Shown here: piece by piece, positions 41,613 through 50,473 of the stretch | How positions within the stretch are numbered: the stretch's first letter is position 1 | Layout of the letters: each line of letters begins with the position of its first letter | Source: DASVUC01 sp036387255 | Lineage (GTDB): Bacteria; Planctomycetota; Phycisphaerae; Tepidisphaerales; Tepidisphaeraceae | Direction of reading: 5' to 3' | Assembly (NCBI GenBank): GCA_036387255.1 | Contig: DASVUC010000198.1 | Location: 1 to 64,000 of the forward strand | Length of the DNA stretch: 64,000 nucleotides | Made by a program: the position numbers and the translations under genes | The notes under the pieces: generated by a model | The model's input: only the letters and a program-made list of their open reading frames with translations | Told to the model about the DNA's origin: nothing | Database searches by the model: none

Positions 41613-43564
41613 GCCGGACGATCAACGAACCTGTGCAGCAACAGGCGGGCCGCGGGCGCGGCGGCGTCAGCTCGGTGCTGGGCGATCACGATTTGTATCT
41701 GTTCAACGAAGGCACGCACAGCCGGCTGTACGAGAAGCTGGGCGCACACATCCTTCCCGGCGGGGAAGTATCGTTCGCAGTCTGGGCGCCTAATGCGCAG
41801 TACGTGTCGGTCATCGGCGACTTCAACGGCTGGGACAAGGGCCGCCATCCCATGCGCGCCCGCGGATCGTCCGGTATTTGGGAATTGATCATCCCTGAGG
41901 CGCATGAGGGGTCTCACTACAAGTTCCACATCGGGTCCAAGTTCAAAGGGTATCAAGTAGACAAGATCGATCCCTTCGGCTTCATGCACGGCAAGCCTCC
42001 GCTGAAGGAATCAATCGTCCGCCAGCTCGATTACACGTGGAGTGACGATGACTGGATGAAGCAGCGCCCGCAGCGGCAGAAGCTGGACAGGCCGATCAGC
42101 ATCTACGAGATGCACATGGGCTCGTGGATGCGCGTGCCTGAGGATGGCGACCGCTGGCTCAGCTATAGGGAGCTGGCGCCGCGGCTGGCGGATTACCTGA
42201 CCGATCGCGCCTTCACGCACGTTGAGTTTCTGCCCGTGATGGAGCATCCGTTTTATGGGTCATGGGGTTACCAGACGACGGGGTACTTCGCGCCGAGCAG
42301 CCGGTTCGGTGCGCCGCAAGATCTGATGTATCTGATCGATTTCCTGCATCAGCGCGGGATCGGCGTCATTCTGGACTGGGTGCCTTCGCACTTCCCCACC
42401 GACGAACACGGGCTGGCTTATTTCGATGGAACACATCTTTTTGAGCATGAGGATCAGCGCAAGGGCTTTCACCCCGATTGGAAGAGCGCGATCTTCAATT
42501 ACGGCCGGCATGAGGTGAAATCTTTTTTGCTCTCCAACGCCTGCTTCTGGCTCGATAAGTATCACGCGGACGGGCTTCGCGTGGATGCAGTGGCCTCGAT
42601 GCTGTACCTGGATTACGGCCGAAAGCACGGGGAGTGGATTCCCAACGAATTCGGCGGGCGCGAGAACATCGAAGCGATCGACCTGCTGCGGCAGATCAAT
42701 CGCGAGGTGTACGGGCAGTTCCCCGGTGTGCAGACAATCGCGGAAGAGTCGACGAGCTGGCCGATGGTCTCGCGGCCCGCGCACATTGGCGGCCTGGGCT
42801 TCGGCTACAAGTGGGACATGGGGTGGATGAACGACACGCTGAAGTACTTCAAGGACGACCCGGTCTACCGGAAGTATCACCACACAAACCTGACGTTCCG
42901 CGGCATGTACCAGTACACGGAGAACTTCGTGCTGCCGCTGTCGCATGATGAGGTGGTGCATCTGAAGGGATCGCTGCTGAGTCGCATGCCCGGGGATGTG
43001 TGGCAGCAGTTTGCCAACCTGCGGCTCCTGCTGGTGAACCAGTGGACGCAGCCGGGGAAGAAGCTGTTGTTTATGGGCGGCGAGTTCGGGCAGTGGGGCG
43101 AGTGGAATCATGATACGAGCCTGGATTGGCATCTTTTGGATTGGGATTCGCATCGAGGCGTGCAGAAGATGGTGGACGATCTGAACCGGCTGTATCGCGA
43201 TGAGCCGGCGATGCACGAAGGGGACTGCGAGCCGTTCGGCTTCGAGTGGCTGGATGCAAACAACAGCGATCAAAGCGTGACAACGTATCTGCGGAAAGGG
43301 CGGGATCCGAAGAGCGTTGTGCTGGTGGCCATGAACTACACGCCGGTGCCTCGGCACAATTACCGGATTGGCGTGCCGGTAGGGGGGACGTGGCGCGAAG
43401 TGTTCAACAGCGACGCGAAGACTTACTGGGGCAGCGGCCAGGGGAATCTTGGCGCAATTGATGCTTCGCCGCTGCCGCATTATCAGTGGCCACGGTCGTT
43501 GACGCTGACGCTGCCGCCGCTGGGGGCGGTGATCTTGAAGCCGGATGGACAGCGGGAAGATTGA
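41609..43564 (+). CDS. glgB: 1,4-alpha-glucan branching enzyme
   Basis: GlgB makes the alpha-1,6 branches of glycogen-like glucan. The 651-residue protein has a CBM48 domain (EVSFAVWAPNAQYVSVIGDF) and a GH13_9 barrel. Barrel motifs are VLDWVPSHFPTDEHGL, GLRVDAVASMLYLDY with the nucleophile Asp, QTIAEESTSWPMVSRP with the acid/base Glu, and LPLSHDEVVHLKGSLL. A C-terminal all-beta domain follows. Its ATG overlaps the treS-mak stop as ATGA, so the two are translationally coupled. With GlgE and TreS-Mak it completes synthesis of a branched alpha-glucan from trehalose without an ADP-glucose step. Confidence 0.96.
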   Translation: MSRTINEPVQQQAGRGRGGVSSVLGDHDLYLFNEGTHSRLYEKLGAHILPGGEVSFAVWAPNAQYVSVIGDFNGWDKGRHPMRARGSSGIWELIIPEAHEGSHYKFHIGSKFKGYQVDKIDPFGFMHGKPPLKESIVRQLDYTWSDDDWMKQRPQRQKLDRPISIYEMHMGSWMRVPEDGDRWLSYRELAPRLADYLTDRAFTHVEFLPVMEHPFYGSWGYQTTGYFAPSSRFGAPQDLMYLIDFLHQRGIGVILDWVPSHFPTDEHGLAYFDGTHLFEHEDQRKGFHPDWKSAIFNYGRHEVKSFLLSNACFWLDKYHADGLRVDAVASMLYLDYGRKHGEWIPNEFGGRENIEAIDLLRQINREVYGQFPGVQTIAEESTSWPMVSRPAHIGGLGFGYKWDMGWMNDTLKYFKDDPVYRKYHHTNLTFRGMYQYTENFVLPLSHDEVVHLKGSLLSRMPGDVWQQFANLRLLLVNQWTQPGKKLLFMGGEFGQWGEWNHDTSLDWHLLDWDSHRGVQKMVDDLNRLYRDEPAMHEGDCEPFGFEWLDANNSDQSVTTYLRKGRDPKSVVLVAMNYTPVPRHNYRIGVPVGGTWREVFNSDAKTYWGSGQGNLGAIDASPLPHYQWPRSLTLTLPPLGAVILKPDGQRED

Positions 43565-43584
43565 GCGGTTACCGACGGAAGCAC

Positions 43585-43680
43585 GTGCCACCCGCACCCC
43601 CGCCCTCTCCCGCGTATGGATAAGTGAAGCGGGACGAGTACCGGGCAAACGTGGTTAGGCGCCGTCACATTGCGGTGAAG
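43585..43680. repeat. Dispersed non-coding repeat, family E, copy 1
   Basis: The gap between the convergent glgB and pyk genes contains, in order, GTGCCACC (43585), GCACCCCCGCCCTC (43594-43607), CGTGGTTAGGC (about 43650-43660) and ATTGCGG (43674). The last three recur in the same order at 56301-56420. The last bases run into the 3' end of pyk. The element is imperfect and its limits are approximate. Confidence 0.5.
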
Positions 43681-45158
43681 TTGCCGAAGGTGGATTGCGC
43701 TTCGGCCTTGGTGGGTTCGGCGCCGATGGTGTGGAGGACCAGGCCGTTCATCATGCCGGGCGTTCCCAAGGCTGAGCCGGTGACGATGACGATTCGGTTG
43801 CCGCTCTTGGCCAGGCCCTTTTCGCGAACCAGGGCATCGACTTCCTTGATCATGGCGTCGATGGTCTCCGGTGGGGCGGCTTCGAACGGGATCACGCCGT
43901 AATGCAGCGCCATGCGACGCAGGGCGCGGTGGTCGGTGGAGAGCGCGATGATGGGGACAGGGAAGCGGTTCTTGGAAAAGATCCGCGCGGGGCCGCCGGT
44001 CTGTGACCACAGGACTACCAGTTTCAGCTTAAGGTCCTCGACCATTTGCTTGACGCCGCGCGCCACGGCGTTGGAGAGGAGCATCGTCTGGAGCTTCAGC
44101 GGGGATGTCTGGTGGGTGCGCGTGTCGAGGTAGTTCTCGGTGATGTCGGCGATATGGCTCATTGTGAGCACCGCGCCGACGGGGAACTTTCCGACAGAGG
44201 TTTCGCCCGAGAGCATGATGGCGTCGGTGCCGTCGAAGATCGCGTTGGCAACATCAGAAACTTCGGCGCGCGTGGGCGTCGGCTGCTCGATCATGCTCTG
44301 GAGCATCTGCGTCGCAACGATGACCGGCTTGGCCGCCGACTGGCACCGGCAGACAAGATCTTTCTGGATGAGCGGCACCTGCGCCACGTCCATTTCCACG
44401 CCAAGATCACCGCGCGCCACCATCAATCCATCGGCGGCGGCGATGATGTTGTCGATGTCGGCGAGGGCTTCGGATTTCTCGATCTTGGCGATGATGTTGA
44501 TGTCGCTGTTCTGGTTCTTGAGGTACTGGCGAAGCAGTTCGATGTCGGCGGCGCTGCGGACGAAGGAGAGGGCGAGATAATCCAGGTTGTGCTCGACGGC
44601 CCACCCGGCGCACTGCCAGTCGCGATCGGTGATGGATGGCACGTTCACGCGCGTGTTCGGCAGATTGATACCCTTGGCGCTTTTCAGCACGCCGCCGACG
44701 TGGCAGGTGCAGTGGATCTCGTCGCGAGTCTTATCGACGCAGAGAAAACGCAGCAGGCCGTCTTCGATGTAAACGCGATCGCCGGGGTTGATGTCTTCCA
44801 CAAGCGTGGGGACGGTGGTGCTGACACGGAGATCTTTGCCAACGATCGGCGTGCGCTGGATCGTGAGCGTGTCGCCGGGGTGGATCGGCATCCCACCAGC
44901 GCCGTCGACATCGGTGATTGGGCCGAGGCGGATTTTTGGACCGCCGAGGTCGCCGAGAACCGCGATAGGCCGGTCGAATCGGGCAGCGGCCTCGTGAATA
45001 TTGCGCAGCGACAGCAGGTGCTGATCCAGCGTGCCGTGGGAAAAATTCAGCCGGCAAACGTCCGCGCCCGCTTCGAACAGACGGTAGAGGGTCTCGGCGT
45101 CGCCACAGGCGGGGCCCATGGTGGCAAGTATTTTTGTGCGGATAAGAAAGCTGTTCAC
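43665..45158 (-). CDS. pyk: Pyruvate kinase
   Basis: Pyruvate kinase transfers phosphate from phosphoenolpyruvate to ADP at the end of glycolysis. The protein starts MNSFLIRTKILATMGPACGD and has LNFSHGTLDQH, IIAKIEKSEALADIDNII (with the catalytic Lys), VARGDLGVEMDVAQVPLIQK, and IFDGTDAIMLSGETSVGKFP. The C-terminal allosteric domain contains LVVLWSQTGGPARIFSKNR. The start is probably GTG 45158, which begins the family's usual N-terminus; ATG 45236 would add 26 unlike residues. It converges on glgB. Confidence 0.94.
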   Translation of the reverse strand: MNSFLIRTKILATMGPACGDAETLYRLFEAGADVCRLNFSHGTLDQHLLSLRNIHEAAARFDRPIAVLGDLGGPKIRLGPITDVDGAGGMPIHPGDTLTIQRTPIVGKDLRVSTTVPTLVEDINPGDRVYIEDGLLRFLCVDKTRDEIHCTCHVGGVLKSAKGINLPNTRVNVPSITDRDWQCAGWAVEHNLDYLALSFVRSAADIELLRQYLKNQNSDINIIAKIEKSEALADIDNIIAAADGLMVARGDLGVEMDVAQVPLIQKDLVCRCQSAAKPVIVATQMLQSMIEQPTPTRAEVSDVANAIFDGTDAIMLSGETSVGKFPVGAVLTMSHIADITENYLDTRTHQTSPLKLQTMLLSNAVARGVKQMVEDLKLKLVVLWSQTGGPARIFSKNRFPVPIIALSTDHRALRRMALHYGVIPFEAAPPETIDAMIKEVDALVREKGLAKSGNRIVIVTGSALGTPGMMNGLVLHTIGAEPTKAEAQSTFGNFTAM

Positions 45159-45193
45159 GCGGGTAGAGTAGCGAACGGCCGGCGCTGTGGGAA

Positions 45194-45221
45194 TTGCGTG
45201 AAGCGGAACTTGCGATAAGAT
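45194..45221 (+). promoter_or_regulatory. Promoter TTGCGT-N16-TAAGAT
   Basis: TTGCGT (45194-45199) and TAAGAT (45216-45221) have a 16-base spacer and would start a transcript near 45228, about 60 bases before the ATG at 45290. Unlike the leaderless genes, this one also has a Shine-Dalgarno sequence. Confidence 0.5.
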
Positions 45222-45289
45222 ACTTCGTCTCGCCACATGGATGTGGCGTTGGGCGCCAGGGCGCTGAAGTTGCCGTGAAGGGAGTCGCG

Positions 45290-45859
45290 ATGCATCCCGC
45301 CGATCTCGGACAAGATCCTCTCCAGTCCGCCGACGTCTCTCCCATCAGCAATGATGAGCTTCTCTCGCAGCTCGCAGGCAAGGAGATTGAGCGCTTGCTC
45401 GCCGAAGTGGATGATCAGCTCGACGAGGCGCTAGGGATTATTCGCGAGCAAACACCTGCGCCGGCATTGGCGCTGCGCAAATATCCGGAGCCGCAGCACG
45501 TCTCGGAGCAGGAGGCGGGGCTGGCGGAAGTGCTGGAAAACATCCATACACATGCGCCTCAGGATCTCGGGGAGGAGCACGAAATTGAGCCGCTGGAGCG
45601 GGATGAAATCCAGATGCTCGGCACGCCGGTCGAACTTTTCGAGCGCGTAACGGGCGTTGAGGCGCGGCCGGCGCAGCGCGTTGATCTATTCCCTGAGGAT
45701 CACGAGCCGACGCCGGTGGTTCTCAAGCCGCTGGAGTGGGTGAATGCGCCATTTGAGGGAATCTCGCATTCGGCGCTGGGGGCGATTGGGAAGGTTGCCA
45801 TTGTCTCCTTCGTCAGCGCTGTTGCCTCGCTGGTTTACGTGATTATCGCGATCCGCTGA
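45290..45859 (+). CDS. Hypothetical protein with C-terminal membrane anchor
   Basis: This is a 189-residue protein, acidic and charged through most of its length (ELLSQLAGKEIERLLAEVDDQLDEAL, read in two helices). A proline-rich middle follows, then a single C-terminal transmembrane helix (IGKVAIVSFVSAVASLVYVII). The tail-anchored layout suggests a cytoplasmic domain held at the membrane. I do not recognise the family. AAGGGA about six bases before ATG 45290 fixes the start. It is divergent from pyk and convergent with the MscS gene. Confidence 0.65.
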   Translation: MHPADLGQDPLQSADVSPISNDELLSQLAGKEIERLLAEVDDQLDEALGIIREQTPAPALALRKYPEPQHVSEQEAGLAEVLENIHTHAPQDLGEEHEIEPLERDEIQMLGTPVELFERVTGVEARPAQRVDLFPEDHEPTPVVLKPLEWVNAPFEGISHSALGAIGKVAIVSFVSAVASLVYVIIAIR

Positions 45860-45957
45860 TCTAGGCACGGATTCCGGGACGTCGCTTCACGGTTTAGCGG
45901 CCCCGCGTGGACCACGCTACCGCGAGCGCACGTTCACCTCGACCTGCTCAACAAGTC

Positions 45958-46980
45958 TCAACTACGTTTCACCTGCGTCGCCGGCGGGTCCTGGATCATG
46001 TGGATGGGTGGAATACCGACGATGTCGAAGGTGGCGCTGGCGATTCCGATGCCTGCTTCGTCAAAAGCGCCAAGAATATCCCGGCTCATGGCGTCTTTGA
46101 TCCCGCGCACGCCGTGATCCCGCGCCACGAAGCGCACGGTTAGTTCAAGCCAATTGTCAGTGATGCGCCAGAAGACGCGCGGCTGAATGTCGGCGCGCCG
46201 CATGACGTAGCGGCGCTCCATCTCGTGGATCGCGTCTTCTGACATCTCCGCGATCTTAATCGTGTGTCGCGTCGCCGCGTCCAGCAGGATTTGCTCGGCG
46301 CGTGTGCGGTCGTCCTTGTAGCTGATGGGAATACGCATTTCTTCCCAGATGAACGGAAATTCCTTGGTGTAGTTGTAGACCGGCTCGTCGAAGATTTTGT
46401 CGTTGGTGATGGTGACGATGCGGCCGGTGTACTGACGCGCCAGGACCCACATTCCCGGATCGGTCTGCCCTTCAACGGCTGGGGGCTGGCCCATTTCCAT
46501 GATGCGCGTCTGCATGAATCCGAGGTCGATCACGTCGCCGCGCACGCCGCCCATGACGATGCGGTCGCCGACGTTGAAGGTCTTGCCGCGCAGGATCACG
46601 AAGTAACCGGCGAAGGCGGTGATGACGCGCTGAAGGGCGAAGGCAATACCCGCCGTCACCAAACCGAGGAATGTGGTGAACCGCGTGGGATCGTTGAACC
46701 AGATGGAGATGAGCCCCATCAGCAGGACGAACAGGAGGAGGATGCGGAAACCCTGGCGCGCCCAGAACGAGAGGCGCGAGTCGCGTCCGCCGCCGAGGAG
46801 AATCCTTGAGACATGCCGCCAGATCCAACCCGCCAGCACGATGCCGACGATCAGGACCATCGTGAACAGGAGCTTCTTGCCGTTCTGGGGGTTGACGCCG
46901 ATCAGCTTGACGTCAAAGAGCTCGACCTCCTGGCCGTTGTAGCTGAACATATTGGCGAGAATGGGCAGCAGGCTGAGCAT
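45958..46980 (-). CDS. Mechanosensitive ion channel, MscS family
   Basis: The 340-residue protein has three N-terminal membrane helices (about residues 28-50, 68-92 and 95-130), the last being the pore-lining helix (FLGLVTAGIAFALQRVITAF). The MscS beta domain follows with FNVGDRIVMGGVRGDVIDLG, then a cytoplasmic alpha/beta domain. It would open under membrane tension to release solutes after osmotic downshock. That suits a cell making trehalose and glucans, although the link is only functional guesswork. The length is slightly above E. coli MscS (286). Confidence 0.88.
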   Translation of the reverse strand: MLSLLPILANMFSYNGQEVELFDVKLIGVNPQNGKKLLFTMVLIVGIVLAGWIWRHVSRILLGGGRDSRLSFWARQGFRILLLFVLLMGLISIWFNDPTRFTTFLGLVTAGIAFALQRVITAFAGYFVILRGKTFNVGDRIVMGGVRGDVIDLGFMQTRIMEMGQPPAVEGQTDPGMWVLARQYTGRIVTITNDKIFDEPVYNYTKEFPFIWEEMRIPISYKDDRTRAEQILLDAATRHTIKIAEMSEDAIHEMERRYVMRRADIQPRVFWRITDNWLELTVRFVARDHGVRGIKDAMSRDILGAFDEAGIGIASATFDIVGIPPIHMIQDPPATQVKRS

Positions 46981-47069
46981 CGATTGCCGCTGCTACATTA
47001 GTGGTGTTCAGTGCATTTTGTGGAGAGGAAAATCTGACGCATGTTCATCAGGATCTTTGGCAGGTCGAG

Positions 47070-47582
47070 CTAACGCTGTACCTCGCCCGCCCACGTCCAC
47101 TCGGTAACGCTGCTCTGCGGCAGCGGATCAACCCCAAGGCGGCGCAGCATGTTCAGGCACTGGGCGCGGTGGTGCATGCCGTGCGTGGTGACGTGAACAA
47201 GAACGGCGCCGCGAGTGATCTGAATCATCTTCCCGCTGCGCAGCTGGCGGCTGACGATCTGTTCCAGTGGGCGGCGGTGGGCTTCGGTTAAAAGCTCCCG
47301 CTGCGTCTCATCAAGCAGCATACGCAACTGCTCGGGTGAGCGGTGCTGACCATCGTCTTCGAGTCGCGGACGAAGCTCTACTTCGGCAAGCGTCTCGGTC
47401 CAGGAGCGCATCGCGCCAATGATGTGTGTGAGCGTGTCGTGCAACGATCCGGGGCCGATGTCGAAGCGCTGGTGAAACTGATCCGGTGAAAGACCACGAG
47501 AAACGCCCAGGAGCTGCGACGTGGCCCAGCAGTCATGAGCTAAGAGAATCGTGAGAGGGTCGCTTTGAGGCATGGCAGACAT
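47070..47582 (-). CDS. DinB family protein
   Basis: This is a 170-residue four-helix-bundle protein of the DinB/YfiT superfamily. The three metal-binding histidines are probably those in LAHDCWATSQLLG, DTLTHIIGAMRSW and VHVTTHGMHHRAQCLNML. Members are metal-dependent thiol transferases or have unknown activity; DNA damage induction is known only for some. The annotated ATG is 47582. An in-frame ATG at 47573 lies seven bases after TAGTAT and may be the true, leaderless start. Confidence 0.8.
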   Translation of the reverse strand: MSAMPQSDPLTILLAHDCWATSQLLGVSRGLSPDQFHQRFDIGPGSLHDTLTHIIGAMRSWTETLAEVELRPRLEDDGQHRSPEQLRMLLDETQRELLTEAHRRPLEQIVSRQLRSGKMIQITRGAVLVHVTTHGMHHRAQCLNMLRRLGVDPLPQSSVTEWTWAGEVQR

Positions 47583-47605
47583 ACTAATCGCCTCGACGAA
47601 ACTCT

Positions 47606-48379
47606 TTAAGTTTCGGGGGAGTCCTCTTCCAGCGACTCTTTTTCAATGGGCTCAATGCGCCACACGCCATATGGGTTGTGGAACGGCGAACTGGCTGGCA
47701 CGCGCGTGCAAGGCTGATGATGCACTTCAAAGAGCGGGCCGTCCTCATCTCCAAGCGGATCGCCATCGAGGACCGGCGTGTCGCTTTCCAGGGTGTACAT
47801 GAGCAGGTTGATCAAGATGCGCGAGCTGATCTCGCGATCGGGCGGGAAGGGGAGCTCGGCGTCGCGCAGACCAAAGCAGTGCATCCCATGCGAGAACATC
47901 GCTTCCCTGCCGTGGACGACGTTGATGAACGCGAAGAAGAGGACGTCGAGCGACGAGTCCTCACTCATCCGGTTCACTTCGCTGGCCACGTGCGTGACGC
48001 CGGAGTTGTCGACCAGGATGCCAAGTCCACCGGCGGCGCAGAGCGCGCACGCCGCATGCAGGATCGCCTTGGCGGCAGCGACCGAACCGCCGGGGCCAAT
48101 CAGGTGAAACTTCAGGCGATGCTTCCGGATCGCCTCGATTTCTTCTTCGGTGTAACCGCGTCCGCTCATGAACAGTTCCGCCATCCCATCGTCTGGTCCG
48201 GAGACGCCCCAATCGAAGGTGTTGCCCGTTCCGATGTGACGAAAGTCGTGCTCCGTCAGCTCGTACCCCGTCTGCTGCTTGAGCAGGGCGGCGATCAATG
48301 CTCCCGGCTCGTGCCAGGGCGCGGGGATGCGCAGATCGATTCGCGGCAGTATGTCTTCTTCGTCACGCACCAGTTGCAT
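47606..48379 (-). CDS. DUF4261-like protein of unknown function
   Basis: The 257-residue cytoplasmic protein begins MQLVRDEEDILPRIDLRIP. Its C-terminal half, with FSHGMHCFGLRDAELPFPP and LMYTLESDTPVLDGDPLGDED, resembles DUF4261 domains, in which a Gly-Met-x-x-Gly-x-x-Glu pattern is followed by a DGDTIG-like stretch. The N-terminal part contains AAAKAILHAACALCAAGGLG. Function is unknown. ATG 48379 is chosen because TATAGT stands seven bases upstream; ATG 48388 overlaps that box. The DinB gene follows 23 bases downstream on the same strand. Confidence 0.6.
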   Translation of the reverse strand: MQLVRDEEDILPRIDLRIPAPWHEPGALIAALLKQQTGYELTEHDFRHIGTGNTFDWGVSGPDDGMAELFMSGRGYTEEEIEAIRKHRLKFHLIGPGGSVAAAKAILHAACALCAAGGLGILVDNSGVTHVASEVNRMSEDSSLDVLFFAFINVVHGREAMFSHGMHCFGLRDAELPFPPDREISSRILINLLMYTLESDTPVLDGDPLGDEDGPLFEVHHQPCTRVPASSPFHNPYGVWRIEPIEKESLEEDSPET

Positions 48380-48386
48380 CGATGAC

Positions 48387-48392
48387 ACTATA
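48387..48392 (-). promoter_or_regulatory. -10 hexamer TATAGT (minus strand), leaderless start
   Basis: Read on the minus strand, TATAGT is followed by seven bases and then the ATG at 48379. No Shine-Dalgarno sequence is present. This is the minus-strand example of the pattern seen at 22607 and 36069. Confidence 0.5.
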
Positions 48393-48421
48393 CCACCTGC
48401 GCCGGAGGCGGCGTGGCCGGA

Positions 48422-49216
48422 TCACAAAGCGGCAGCGTGCGGAGGTCGCGTGATGACTTGGAACCCGGGGCCCGCGGTTGGAAACTCCTCGGCCAGAACT
48501 CCGCTGAGGTCGCGGAAGGTGCGGATCCACCCAAGACGAGGTGTTTTGGGGAAGAGTCCGTTGCCAATCAGGCAGATCAGAAACAGGGACACCCAGACGA
48601 TCGAGAAAGGCACAGCGAGGTCTTTGAAGCCCACGCAACTGGCGAGGGTCGAGATCAACGCACAACAGCCCATTGTCAGCCACAGTGCGCCGAGCGTTCC
48701 AACCTGCGCCTCAATCTGCGGCAAGGTGCAGGGGGCCAACTGAATCAACTCAGGTAAGACGTTCTTGTCGAACTTGCGAAGGTAAGGCTCAAGCGGGCTT
48801 GATGGCCGTAGATTAGAGACATCCACGCCGTTGTTCTGAAGGATCTCGCGCACAGCGAGGAAGGCGCCGGCCTTGCGAGATTCTGAGCCGAGGATGGTCA
48901 CCGGCTCGATGTAGCGCCGGGTCGCGAGGGGCGTGATGAAATCGCAGAGGTCCGACAGCGTTCGCTTCTTAAACGGCTTAAGCACCTTGTCCCATTCCTG
49001 ACGTGAAAGCTTCAGTGCAAAAGCATTGTTCAGCAGGTGCGGAAACTCGCTGCGATTTTCCAAGCACCTGCGCGCTTCGTGTACGTTTGATTCGAAGCTG
49101 AGTGGGTACAAGGCGATGAAAAATGGGTCGATGAGGCGCAGGTGATCGATCAGGATCGCCAGAACATCTTCCCGAGTCACCGGGCGGGTAGGACAGTGAT
49201 AATTTTCCAGGGCCAT
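48422..49216 (-). CDS. Hypothetical protein with two C-terminal membrane helices
   Basis: This is a 264-residue protein. The first 175 residues are soluble and mostly helical (TREDVLAILIDHLRLIDPFF, SRQEWDKVLKPFKKRTL). Two transmembrane segments follow (ALWLTMGCCALISTLASCVG and FSIVWVSLFLICLIGNGLF), then a short tail. No family is recognised. The start ATG lacks a Shine-Dalgarno sequence. It lies 18 bases after the next minus-strand gene (49235-50317), so the two may form an operon. Confidence 0.6.
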   Translation of the reverse strand: MALENYHCPTRPVTREDVLAILIDHLRLIDPFFIALYPLSFESNVHEARRCLENRSEFPHLLNNAFALKLSRQEWDKVLKPFKKRTLSDLCDFITPLATRRYIEPVTILGSESRKAGAFLAVREILQNNGVDVSNLRPSSPLEPYLRKFDKNVLPELIQLAPCTLPQIEAQVGTLGALWLTMGCCALISTLASCVGFKDLAVPFSIVWVSLFLICLIGNGLFPKTPRLGWIRTFRDLSGVLAEEFPTAGPGFQVITRPPHAAAL

Positions 49217-49234
49217 CGCAAACTTCGCGAAGGA

Positions 49235-50317
49235 TTACTTGATGAAGCCCTTGGCCTTGAAATGATCGAGCGCCTCCCCGGTGCTCTTGAAGACCTTGGT
49301 GGCGGTCTCGGTGATGAACGGGCTTGGAATGCCTTTGCAAGCCCACACCACGTAAACCTCCTTGCCGCCCTCGTAAGCGTGATGCAGCTCGCGCTCGACG
49401 CCTGACGACAAACCCGGCTTGCCGTTGGGAAGCTGCGGGACGTAACTGACGATCATGTCCGACTGATCGACCATCTTGAAGTCACGCATGTAGATCTGGC
49501 CCATGATGTCGCCGGAGATCTGTTCGACCTCTGAGGTCTTCAAGGTGACCATGCCGTCGGCGGCTTGCACCTCGACGGTTTCCTTGCCCTCGGCGGAGGC
49601 TTTTTGGGCGGTGGTGTGGAGGACGAATTCGTCGACGTCGCCGGGATCAAAGGCGACGAAGTGCTCGTTGATGGTGGCGCGGAACTTGTCGATCTCGGCG
49701 AGGGTGTCCGGCAGGTCCATTACGTGGCTCATCGGGAACGACGGATACACCTTGCGCTTGTCCGTCTCGAACATGAGGCGCGTGATCGTCTGAGTCGTCA
49801 TCGTGTGACGCCCGCGCGAGACCATGTAGAAGTGGCCGTAGCCTTTAAGGATGTTGGCCAGCATCTCCGTGGCGAGCAGCTCTTCTTCGCGCCAAACCAT
49901 GATGTCTTTCAGCGTGTGGTCGATGTCGTGATCGCGCATCAGGCGCTGGTGGACGCTTTCGGCGTTGTCGAGCAGCGTGATGTACAGGTCGGCGTCGAAT
50001 TCCTTGATCTGGTCGTAATCAAAAGCAGCGAAGAGGCCGTGGCGCCAGCGGAAGGTGGCGTGAGTGTTGATCAGCACGTGCTCGTGTTTTTCGGACTCGC
50101 GCAAGATCTCCTTGAAGACGGCGCGGCGGAGAGAGTTCAGTCGCGAAATCGGGATGTTGAGGATGCGCCCCTTGGGAACGTCCGGCGCTTCTTCGTACAT
50201 CATCTTCCCGACGTGGAAGACGGCGAGGTCCTGGCCTTGTTCACGGGCCTGTCGCTGGACGGCTTCGAGGTAGGGGGTTTTGTCGATGCCGACCTGGCCG
50301 GTGACGATTGCGCGCAT
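49235..50317 (-). CDS. Adenylate-kinase-like P-loop protein fused to a deoxyribosyltransferase-like domain
   Basis: The 360-residue protein begins MRAIVTGQVGIDKTPYLEAV, a P-loop resembling archaeal-type adenylate kinases but with Asp in place of the last glycine of GxxxxGKT. The kinase-like part continues through HVLINTHATFRW and a helical lid (about 1-200). The C-terminal 110 residues, with VDQSDMIVSYVPQLPNG and LSSGVERELHHAYEGGKEVYV, look like the nucleoside 2-deoxyribosyltransferase fold, in which the Glu of GVERE would be the nucleophile. Both halves handle nucleotides, but the substrate and reaction are unknown. AGGAGCTCGC precedes the ATG. The GH15 gene diverges upstream. Confidence 0.65.
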   Translation of the reverse strand: MRAIVTGQVGIDKTPYLEAVQRQAREQGQDLAVFHVGKMMYEEAPDVPKGRILNIPISRLNSLRRAVFKEILRESEKHEHVLINTHATFRWRHGLFAAFDYDQIKEFDADLYITLLDNAESVHQRLMRDHDIDHTLKDIMVWREEELLATEMLANILKGYGHFYMVSRGRHTMTTQTITRLMFETDKRKVYPSFPMSHVMDLPDTLAEIDKFRATINEHFVAFDPGDVDEFVLHTTAQKASAEGKETVEVQAADGMVTLKTSEVEQISGDIMGQIYMRDFKMVDQSDMIVSYVPQLPNGKPGLSSGVERELHHAYEGGKEVYVVWACKGIPSPFITETATKVFKSTGEALDHFKAKGFIK

Positions 50318-50473
50318 GCGAGCTCCTGTAGCGAATGTTTCTGAGAGAATTGTAGCGGAAAGGGGGGAAAAGCGGCAAAACGTCTCCGGCCTGGGAAATT
50401 GGGCGCGTCCGTGGTCGCACGTGGGGGTCTAACATGACCTGAGGCATCCGCCGCTTGAGGAGCGCCCGGTCCT

